A DNA stretch of 64,000 nucleotides from Laspinema palackyanum D2a (lineage in GTDB: Bacteria > Cyanobacteriota > Cyanobacteriia > Cyanobacteriales > Laspinemataceae). Made by a program: the position numbers and the translations under genes. Below are positions 17,097-25,302 of this stretch, in pieces. The DNA lies in contig JAMXFF010000006.1 in the NCBI GenBank assembly GCA_025370845.1, forward strand, positions 1 through 64,000, read 5' to 3'. The notes under the pieces are model-generated. The model was not told the origin of the DNA and did no database searches. It saw only the letters and a list, made by a program, of their open reading frames with translations. Every line of letters begins with the position of its first letter. Within the stretch, counting starts at the first letter, position 1.

Positions 17097-17383
17097 GTTC
17101 AACGTCACGACTTCAGTCGTTTCCGGACCCCATATCCCAACTACAGTCTTTTCTTCATGTTCGTAGTAACGACTTGAGTCGTTTCCGGGTCCCCCAATGG
17201 AAGGCAAGTCATTCTCCCTAGTTCAACGTCACGACTTCAGTCGTTTCCGGGTCCCCACAACGACTGAAGTCGTGACGTTGAACTAAGAAAGAGAACGACT
17301 GAAGTCGTTACTACGAACTAAGAAAGAGAACGACTGAAGTCGTTACTACGAACTAAGAGAACGCCTGAAGGCGTTACTACGAA
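17097..17383. repeat. Cluster of AACGACT/AGTCGTT palindromic repeats, including a 25-bp perfect inverted repeat
   Basis: Minus-oriented copies begin at 17097, 17159 and 17221. Plus-oriented copies begin at 17259, 17294, 17329 and 17360. The copies at 17221-17245 and 17259-17283 are perfect 25-bp reverse complements across a 13-bp spacer, a strong hairpin. The copy at 17360 reads AACGCCT-GA-AGGCGTT, with paired substitutions that preserve the palindrome. The cluster lies just downstream of the giant CHAT gene. No gene was seen in 16882-17399. Confidence 0.9.
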
Positions 17384-17399
17384 ATTCCTGCAACTTGAT

Positions 17400-20300
17400 T
17401 TACCAAGGACTGCCGATTAGGGTGAAGGCGGACCAATAATAGGGATGGGTTAAATCCGACTCCGAGAGATGCGCGATCGCCTCGGGTAAGGGGATTTCCT
17501 GATTAGCCGTATAAAGGATACCATTCTCTACTCGGATTTGCCCTTGAATCATGGCAATTTGGGTTTGCCGGAGGGCTTCTGCTTTGATGGGGGCCTGACT
17601 TAAATGGTGATAAAATTCACTCATTAACCCAAAGGTTCCTTCATCAGAAACATACCATAAACTCGCTAGGGCAGTTTTAGCGCCTGCTTGGACTGCTAAC
17701 CCGGCAAATCCTAATTCCGCTTGTTCATCCCCCACCGCAGTTCGGCAGGCGGAGAGGACGAGCAATTCTAAGGGGGGGTCGTTAAACCCGAGTTCTCGAA
17801 TTTCATCCATTTTCAGCTTCCGGTCCCACAGTTGAATATAGGAATTGCTGAGTTTTCCCGATTGAAATTCTCCGTGAGTTGCCAGATGAACGATGGAATA
17901 TTGATGCTCACTGCGTTCTCGTTTGAGGGTTTCTAAGGTGAACAATTCATTGACAAAACCTTGCCCTGTCCGCACTTTTGTGGTAATCATTTCCACTTCT
18001 AAGGGAACGGCGGGTAAGGGGTCTAATTCTGTAAATTCAGAGGCCCCCATTGCTAAGACTTCCCGAGTTTTAATGTCCACATATCGGGTATCGGTTAAAC
18101 TTAAGGAAGGCATTAGTCCCACGCTGTATTTTTCCACGAGGAATTGATTGCCATCATGGAGGGCCGCGAGGGGAAGACCCCTCAATCCGCTATCCATGAT
18201 GAAGGCTAAATTTTGAATATTTTGGGCTTTTAACTCTTCTTCGATGGGGGCAATTATCCAGTTATAAAGCTGTTGGGCGCTGGTTAAATAACGCTTGCGG
18301 CGAATTCCCGTGGCGGTAATTTCTCCCCGAAAAGCATTGGCGGTTTTGATGATTTCGGCGCGACTGGTGTTAGGAATTCGTTGGGGAATGGGTTGTCCGT
18401 CTGCAGTCACAATAAGGATTTCTAGTTGGTCCTGGTCCCGATCGCCCTCTAAACTGATGGGGGCAAACCTGACATAAATTAAGGCGGGTTTCACGCCGGT
18501 TTCTGCTTCGATATTCCCCATCATGGTTTGCGCTTGGGATAAGGAAACAATTTGTCCCGGTGAAATCCCATTATGCTGACTAAAGCTATCGCTAAAGACT
18601 TGTTCCATTGCCCCCATGCCGGTATCAATGTTTTGGGCAATGGATTCCCGAACATTACCCAAAGCAGATCCTTGATTTCCCTCGCTGGCATTGCGTGCGA
18701 TCGCCGATCGCACGGTTTCAGTTATGCCTTGTGGGATCAGGAGTACCGGCGGTGCTGCTGTGGGTTGCCGGGGGGTTTCTGCTAACAGCGGTGGGACAGG
18801 TTCTGGGGTTGTCAGGGTCGGTTCCACCTCTGGGGAAGAGGGTACAATCTCCTCAGAGGCGATCTCAATCGTATCGAGGGTTGCCGGGGCGATCGCAGGA
18901 GGTTCAATGGTGGGGGTACTCACCGGGGTTGTTGCTTCGGCAGTCGGTTCAACGGCAACAGGGATGGATACTTCCTCTGGGGATGCTTCTGCGGTGGGTT
19001 CCCCTGCTGCTGGGGTTTCCGATGCTGCTTCCCCTGCTGCCTCTGTTGCAGATCCCAAGGGTTGTATATCGGTGGGTCCAGGTGTAATCGTCTGGGTTGA
19101 AATTGCTTCTGTGGCGGGAGGGAGTTCCTCCTGTGGCAGTTCCTCTGAAGGTACTTCTGTCGGTGGTACTTCTGCCGGTGGTACTTCTGCCGCTGGTACT
19201 TCTTCGATGGGTTCTTCTGCGGGTGGTACTTCTTCGATAGGTTCTTCCGGCGGTATCACTTCCCCGGTTACCACGCTAATATTCCCCCGAGTTACGGGAC
19301 CGAGGAAGGATTCTCCCAGGGTGAGAGTCTCGCTGCCGGTGGTAATCACCCCTGCCGTCCCGTTGCTGCTATTATCCCCAATCACCAAGGGGATTTCCAG
19401 GTCCCCTCCGCCATGATTCAGAGAAATGGAACCGCCGCCTTGTCCCCCGGCATTGGAGATACTAGCGGTTTGTCCGTTGCGATCGCGGAAGGTATTCATC
19501 GCCCGGAAAAACTGTCCCGTTTGGATAAAGATATCACCCCCAGTCCCGGAATTGCCCCCTTGGGCATTGATATATCCGACTTGTGTATCATTTTCCGGGT
19601 CAATAAAGACATTCCCGCCACTGCCGATAGTGCCGGAGGAGTCAATGTTACCGACTTGTATGCGATCGCGGGCAATAACGCGGATATTTCCCCCGGTTTG
19701 TCCCGTGGAAATCAAGTCACCGGCGAGGGTTGCGGCATTCGGCGCTTCAATGGCGACTGCGCCTCCGGTTCCATTGGGATTGGAACTATTCAAGTTACCG
19801 GCATTGGTATCCCCAGTATTATTAATCACCCGAATTGCACCGCCAGATGTGGTAATATTTCCCACGGTTAGCTGATTATTGGCGGTAACGGTGACATTCC
19901 CCCCTGTTGTAGTAATGTCACCATTCAGTTGAATCTGATTGGCGGAAATCCCCACAGTATTGGCGTTAATTGGCGCAGTTGCCGTCACCCATCTGGCATT
20001 GCTGACTTGTAATTGTGCGAGGGGAATTTGAGAACCGACTGTTTGATTCAGGGTAATTCCGTCTCCTGCACTTAGACTCAAATTGATGGGGGTCGTGAGA
20101 CTATCGACTAATCCATTGAACTGGATACTGCCATTTTGGGAGGCGATCGCTGTGTTATTAATCAGGCGTAGGTTACTATTCAGTATAATATCCCCGAGGG
20201 CGCGAAGTCCCGAGGATAAACGGATTGTATTCCCCGTGGCAGTTGTCCCCGCCAAGGGTTGAGTTCCGCCCACTGCCCCTAACCATTCCACATTCCCAGT

Positions 20301-23300
20301 TCCTGCTTGGAGGGTGAGTTGGTGAGGTCCGTTTACGGTTCGTTCAAAGGTGATTGTACCATCACCGGGACCTGTATTCAGGGTGACATCAGCAGCGAGT
20401 TTCACATTGCCATCGAAGACGATATCGGTTCCATCGGTTTCGATTCCATTCCTGAGTTCAATCTCGTTGGCAAAGAAGGTAAAATCAGCCCCCAACCGCC
20501 CGCGTAACAGTCCTAACAAGGAGATAATTCCGTTGCCGCTTTGGAAGAAAAAGGACTGGTTAGAAAGGGTGAGAGGGGCGATCGCCATTAACCCGGTACT
20601 ATCAATCCGCCCGATGGTAATTTGGGTAAATCCCGGTTGAAAGAGATTTAGTTCGGCGAGGGAGAGGTTGAGGGCATTATTGCTAAATGTTCCGCCAATT
20701 TGAATATTGCGATCGCTAGAACCGGGGGATAAAACTGCTAACCCAGTCCCACTAATTGCCCCATTAAATTGCATCTCGTTGGCGGTTAGACTCAGATTGC
20801 CGGTATCGGCATTGAGGGTATTATTAAAGGCGAGACTGCCTGTTCCTGCGGAGATTGTGGGGTTTCCTGTTAAGGTAACGGGGCTATTAAAACTGATATT
20901 TTGGTTGGCAGTGGTGAGATTATTTCCCACAATTACGGTCCCGGTTCCAGTTTGAGAAAAGAATCCGGAAAGATTCAGTAATCCAGCAAGGTTGAGAGTT
21001 CCGCTATTGTTAATGCCTAGGGTTCCACCGCCAGTGGTGTTGACAGTATTCAGGGTGATGTTGCTGCCGGTGAGAGTAATTCCTCCGCTACCCACGTTTA
21101 AATTAGCAGTGTCCAGGATTCCCCCGGCGATCGTTAGTTGAGTTAAGGGGAAAATACTCCCAACGGGTTGAGTTAATTGCACATTTCCGGTTCCTGCTGT
21201 CAGGGTGAGGGGAAACGTGCCATCTACTGTGCCCGTAACGCTAATAGGACCATTGCCAGTCCGGGTATCGATGGTGACGGGGGATGCCACAGTAGTTGGT
21301 GCATTCACGGTTACCCCATTGACTCCCTGGGTGGTGATATTGCCGGTGAGTTGGGCCCGGTTGGTGCTATTCACCGTGAGGGAGGAGATGGGGGTTATAT
21401 TTCCCATCGCCGGGAGGGTGACTGTCCCATTTCCCGAAGTCAGGGTGAGGGGAAAATTGCCATTGACTGCACCGGTTAAGGCGATTGTACCATTGCCGGT
21501 ATTACTGTTAAGGGTGACGGGTCCAGTTAAGTTAATCCCTCCAGTTCCAGCGATCGCAACTCCATCAGGACCATTGGTGGTAATGGCATTTCCCAGGGTA
21601 ACAATCCCTCCGGTATTCACACTTAAGGAAGATAACGGGGTAATATTTCCCACCTCCCCCGATAAAGCAACGGTTCCAGTGGTGGAAGTCACCGTCAGGG
21701 GTTGTGCGCCATTTGCCCCCGCTAAGGTAACGCCGCCAGTTCCTGATTGAATGGTGGTGGGAACCGTTAAGGATAAATTAGTGCCAGAAATCGCCCCATT
21801 GCCATCCCCTCGCCCAATGGTGAGGGAAGTGAATCCCTGAAATGCACCTAAATCTGCGGCAGTAATATCTAATGTTTCCTCACCGATTTCTTCTGTGGCA
21901 TTGCCCAAGGCGCTCGGGGTATTCTGGTTAGCGGGTTGCAGGGTGAGCAATCCAGTTCCGGTAACGGTTCCACCAAAGCTGAGTTCATCCCCGGTTAAGG
22001 TGAGGTTGCCTGGGGTGAGTACATTATCTCCATAAACTTGTCCCATAGCCCCCGTCGTGGTGACATTGCCATTGAGTTGAGTCGTCCCCCCGGCATCCGT
22101 CGTCAGACTCGCAGCGTTAATGGGTCCGCCAAACTGGGTAATTCCGGTACTATTCACCGTCAAATCCCCAAGTGGGGTGACCCCGCCAATGGCCCCCGTA
22201 ATACTAATATCCCCAATTCCTGCATCTAACGTGAGGGATTGAGTCCCATTCACCAGTCCGGTGAGGGTAATTGGACCATTGCCGGAATTGAGGATAATGG
22301 GATTATTTCCCAAGGTGACATCTCCCTGAATGGCGATCGGTTGGTTCACCGTGGTGAGGTTAGAATTGAGGGTGGTTGCACCAACTAGGGTAATTGAAGC
22401 TGTATCGCCTGCCTGAATTGGACTATTCACTGTAATTGAACCATTGGGCGATCGCACCGTGAGAGGTGCATCAATCGGAGTCTCAAAACTATCCAGAGTC
22501 ACGGTCCCGCTTCCATCCGCCCGTCCAATCGTAATCGAATCAAACCCCGAATTCAGGTTTCCGAGTTGGAACGGATTCAAGGTTAAAGTGTCGGGGAAAT
22601 CCCCTGCGTCATTAATCGCAATATTGGTATCCGGGGTACTCGGTTGCAGCAGTAAAATTCCCCCGTTGTTATCATTATTATTCTGCTGCCCTTCCCCTGG
22701 TGGTGGGGGTAACTGTATCACATTCCCCGTTAGCTCAACATTCCCCCCACTGTTGAGTTCAGAACTACTAGAATCTAAAGAGCTGTTGATACTGACAATC
22801 GCCCCGGCATTCACCACCACATCCCCGCCTGTACCCGCAGTTCCACCCAAGGATTCAGCATTAGAGCGAATTGTCAAGGCATTCACACTTCCGTTCAGTG
22901 CCTCTACCAGAATTGCCCCACCATTGCCTACAGTCGCCGCCGCGTTCGTACTGGTCGAAGAATTCAGAGCGTTAATGTTTATACTTCCCCTTGTACTACT
23001 CACTTCTATCCCTCCCCCATTACTCGCGCCCATATCGAACGAGTAAGAACTGGTATTAATGGTTGTGAGACTAATATCCTCTGTTGCTGTTACCTCAACT
23101 GCACCCCCACTTCCTGGGATAATACCATCACCCTGTAGCAGACTCGTCCCGGAGTAAAGTGTCCCCCCCCTAATACTGCCGTTCGTGGCATTTAAAGTAA
23201 TTGCACCCCCGTTAGTCGGACCAAAACCAACTCCCGTATTGATATTCCCTACCACTATATTCGCGCCGGAAATGGATAAATCTCTCCCCCTTGCCGAGAT

Positions 23301-24947
23301 GCTATTCTGCTGACTCATGGAAAAATCGCCGAATCCATCCCGATCAGCATCTGCCACAAAGGAAATAGAACCTGTTCCCGGCGCAGCAAATGTGAGTTCC
23401 GTCGTCCCACCCTGTTGCCCCAACTCTTCAATCGTGATATCATTGGTCGCCTCTAAAATCACGTTGGCATTTCCGGGTAAAGCTTCTAGCGCACCTCGGG
23501 CAATTGTATAAGTTACCGGGCCGCCATCATTTTTAAAAATCGCCCCTTGCGGGTCACCAGCATTCGGATCATTTGCCGCCAGTTGGTTATCATCCGCCCC
23601 CGTCCCGGGAACAAAAAATTCTCCCGTTGCACTATCCTGAATAATAATATCTCGTGGATCAAGCAGTAAGGTCCCCAAACTTCCATGAGGCGCACTTAGA
23701 TCCACTGTCCCCCGAAAAATTAAGTTTTGCTTGCCCGATACTTCTACAAATCCGCCATTCTGCGGTTCATCCCCAGGTTCACCCCCTCCGCGAGCATTGA
23801 TTGTACCTAAAAATGTGGTAGTATCATCGGCCCAAATAATCACGCGACCCCCATCTCCCTGGGATAGGGCATCGGCAGAAATAATCGAATCCCGACTCAC
23901 AAAGGTATCCAAGGCATTGGGAACGGGACCTTGACCCTGATACTCACCACCCACGAGGACGGTACCACCCCCATTCATGCCAGAAGCGTCTATATTCGCC
24001 CCGACAACGGCAACCCGATCGCCTAATACCTGGACTGTCCCGCCCGATTCTCCTGTTACATTAATATCACCGGAAGCAATCACATCCCCAGATTCCACCG
24101 GAACCCTGGAGTGAGACCCGGTGAGGGCAATTGTACCGTCGGGATTCACCTGCACTTGATTCGCATGATTCACCCCACTCCCGGTTAGTAGTTCCGGCAA
24201 ACTCAGGGGGGTGAGTTGGGAGGTGAGGGAATTATCAGGAGAGGGAGTCACGTCTAAACTCAGCAAATGATTTGCTTGAGAAATCCGGACCCGACTTTCT
24301 CCCGGAACTGCTGCAACGGTAATATTTCCCCCGGGAGAAGAAAGGGTTCCGGCATTGAGTACGGTTCCGCCCAATAGGGTTAAATTCTGTCCCGGTGAGA
24401 GGGTTAAATTGCCTAAATTGGCAATCCCTCCCGGTTGGGAAATCTCAAAGGCAAATTGACTAGGAGTTCCGACTAAATTGCCCCAATTATTTTCTCCCAC
24501 TGCCTGAAACCAATCAGTCCCAAACCCGATTCCTGTGGCGGTGGTGGCGGTAAATGAAGCGGGGACATTTAACAAGGCATTGGGACCGAATAAAATCCCT
24601 GCTGGATTCATTAAAAATAAATTGGAATTGCCCCCGGTGATTTGAATGAGTCCATTAATAATGGAAGCATCTCCACCCGTAACTCGTCCGAGGATATTTT
24701 GAATCTCTGGAGAGGATAAAAAATTGGCAACTTGACCCGAATCTAAGCCAAATTGCTCAAAACTATGGAATAAATTAAGACGATCGCCCGACAGGGTTCC
24801 CCCCGTAATATTAAACTGATTCCCCTCGGGGTTAACTGTCGTATTTGTCCCATCCGCAGCAGGGGCGATGGGTTGTGCAAAACTCGCGGGTGCAGTCAAC
24901 ACCGATGAGAGCACCAACGCGATCGGCATCATGCTGAATTTGTTCAT
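17400..24947 (-). CDS. Giant exported protein: filamentous-haemagglutinin (TPS) domain with C-terminal CHAT protease
   Basis: 2515 residues. A Sec signal peptide (1-24, ending SFAQ) leads into a two-partner-secretion haemagglutinin domain (about 30-260; LFLMNPAGILFGPNALLNV). A very long beta-helical region rich in Gly/Asn/Thr repeats (GxxTLNAGTL, GNxPITLTG types) reaches about residue 1890. A Pro/Glu-rich linker with EVPPAEE-like repeats spans about 1890-2060. A CHAT domain (clan CD Cys protease) fills about 2110-2515, with His2358 in VHLATHGEF and Cys2401 in LSACRTAVG. It is probably secreted or surface-displayed. No TpsB outer-membrane transporter gene is in the window. A sigma70-like promoter lies upstream. 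Long antisense frames are by-products of its composition. Confidence 0.9.
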   Translation of the reverse strand: MNKFSMMPIALVLSSVLTAPASFAQPIAPAADGTNTTVNPEGNQFNITGGTLSGDRLNLFHSFEQFGLDSGQVANFLSSPEIQNILGRVTGGDASIINGLIQITGGNSNLFLMNPAGILFGPNALLNVPASFTATTATGIGFGTDWFQAVGENNWGNLVGTPSQFAFEISQPGGIANLGNLTLSPGQNLTLLGGTVLNAGTLSSPGGNITVAAVPGESRVRISQANHLLSLDVTPSPDNSLTSQLTPLSLPELLTGSGVNHANQVQVNPDGTIALTGSHSRVPVESGDVIASGDINVTGESGGTVQVLGDRVAVVGANIDASGMNGGGTVLVGGEYQGQGPVPNALDTFVSRDSIISADALSQGDGGRVIIWADDTTTFLGTINARGGGEPGDEPQNGGFVEVSGKQNLIFRGTVDLSAPHGSLGTLLLDPRDIIIQDSATGEFFVPGTGADDNQLAANDPNAGDPQGAIFKNDGGPVTYTIARGALEALPGNANVILEATNDITIEELGQQGGTTELTFAAPGTGSISFVADADRDGFGDFSMSQQNSISARGRDLSISGANIVVGNINTGVGFGPTNGGAITLNATNGSIRGGTLYSGTSLLQGDGIIPGSGGAVEVTATEDISLTTINTSSYSFDMGASNGGGIEVSSTRGSININALNSSTSTNAAATVGNGGAILVEALNGSVNALTIRSNAESLGGTAGTGGDVVVNAGAIVSINSSLDSSSSELNSGGNVELTGNVIQLPPPPGEGQQNNNDNNGGILLLQPSTPDTNIAINDAGDFPDTLTLNPFQLGNLNSGFDSITIGRADGSGTVTLDSFETPIDAPLTVRSPNGSITVNSPIQAGDTASITLVGATTLNSNLTTVNQPIAIQGDVTLGNNPIILNSGNGPITLTGLVNGTQSLTLDAGIGDISITGAIGGVTPLGDLTVNSTGITQFGGPINAASLTTDAGGTTQLNGNVTTTGAMGQVYGDNVLTPGNLTLTGDELSFGGTVTGTGLLTLQPANQNTPSALGNATEEIGEETLDITAADLGAFQGFTSLTIGRGDGNGAISGTNLSLTVPTTIQSGTGGVTLAGANGAQPLTVTSTTGTVALSGEVGNITPLSSLSVNTGGIVTLGNAITTNGPDGVAIAGTGGINLTGPVTLNSNTGNGTIALTGAVNGNFPLTLTSGNGTVTLPAMGNITPISSLTVNSTNRAQLTGNITTQGVNGVTVNAPTTVASPVTIDTRTGNGPISVTGTVDGTFPLTLTAGTGNVQLTQPVGSIFPLTQLTIAGGILDTANLNVGSGGITLTGSNITLNTVNTTGGGTLGINNSGTLNLAGLLNLSGFFSQTGTGTVIVGNNLTTANQNISFNSPVTLTGNPTISAGTGSLAFNNTLNADTGNLSLTANEMQFNGAISGTGLAVLSPGSSDRNIQIGGTFSNNALNLSLAELNLFQPGFTQITIGRIDSTGLMAIAPLTLSNQSFFFQSGNGIISLLGLLRGRLGADFTFFANEIELRNGIETDGTDIVFDGNVKLAADVTLNTGPGDGTITFERTVNGPHQLTLQAGTGNVEWLGAVGGTQPLAGTTATGNTIRLSSGLRALGDIILNSNLRLINNTAIASQNGSIQFNGLVDSLTTPINLSLSAGDGITLNQTVGSQIPLAQLQVSNARWVTATAPINANTVGISANQIQLNGDITTTGGNVTVTANNQLTVGNITTSGGAIRVINNTGDTNAGNLNSSNPNGTGGAVAIEAPNAATLAGDLISTGQTGGNIRVIARDRIQVGNIDSSGTIGSGGNVFIDPENDTQVGYINAQGGNSGTGGDIFIQTGQFFRAMNTFRDRNGQTASISNAGGQGGGSISLNHGGGDLEIPLVIGDNSSNGTAGVITTGSETLTLGESFLGPVTRGNISVVTGEVIPPEEPIEEVPPAEEPIEEVPAAEVPPAEVPPTEVPSEELPQEELPPATEAISTQTITPGPTDIQPLGSATEAAGEAASETPAAGEPTAEASPEEVSIPVAVEPTAEATTPVSTPTIEPPAIAPATLDTIEIASEEIVPSSPEVEPTLTTPEPVPPLLAETPRQPTAAPPVLLIPQGITETVRSAIARNASEGNQGSALGNVRESIAQNIDTGMGAMEQVFSDSFSQHNGISPGQIVSLSQAQTMMGNIEAETGVKPALIYVRFAPISLEGDRDQDQLEILIVTADGQPIPQRIPNTSRAEIIKTANAFRGEITATGIRRKRYLTSAQQLYNWIIAPIEEELKAQNIQNLAFIMDSGLRGLPLAALHDGNQFLVEKYSVGLMPSLSLTDTRYVDIKTREVLAMGASEFTELDPLPAVPLEVEMITTKVRTGQGFVNELFTLETLKRERSEHQYSIVHLATHGEFQSGKLSNSYIQLWDRKLKMDEIRELGFNDPPLELLVLSACRTAVGDEQAELGFAGLAVQAGAKTALASLWYVSDEGTFGLMSEFYHHLSQAPIKAEALRQTQIAMIQGQIRVENGILYTANQEIPLPEAIAHLSESDLTHPYYWSAFTLIGSPW

Positions 24948-25143
24948 TTTATAGCCCTGTAATAATCACCCAAACCGAAATAAAGTGGCGATCGCAACCT
25001 GAGTCCCTTTCCAGTTTTAAGGCATCTCGGACACAATCCACTGGCGCAATCAAGCAGGCGATCGCACCTTAAATTAACCCGTTTAGCCTAAATCCTGGCA
25101 AGGGTTGCGTCTCCCGAAAAAATCCCCTATTTAATAGCCAACT

Positions 25144-25171
25144 ATTTTAGCATAGTATTTTTTTTTGTCAA
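25144..25171 (-). promoter_or_regulatory. Sigma70-type promoter for the haemagglutinin-CHAT gene
   Basis: On the minus strand TTGACA (25171-25166) and TAAAAT (25149-25144) are separated by 16 bp within an A/T-rich tract. The predicted start near 25137 leaves a leader of about 190 nt before the ATG at 24947. The rest of 24948-25302 holds no gene. Confidence 0.7.
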
Positions 25172-25302
25172 GAGAAATTAAAAAAATAATCCAACCCGTC
25201 AAACTCGACTGCACCCCCGAATCCGAGTCCTGCTGATTCCGGATTCCTGTTTCCAATTTGTCTAACTCCCATTCCGCCCAGACTCCTCTTCAAATCCCCA
25301 CA

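Noticed and set aside
18691-19416. Long plus-strand frames opposite the haemagglutinin-CHAT gene (also 19426-19875, 21205-21750, 22444-23046)
   Set aside because: They mirror the low-complexity, G/C-biased codons of the minus-strand gene, have repetitive Gly/Val/Pro composition and no start signals.
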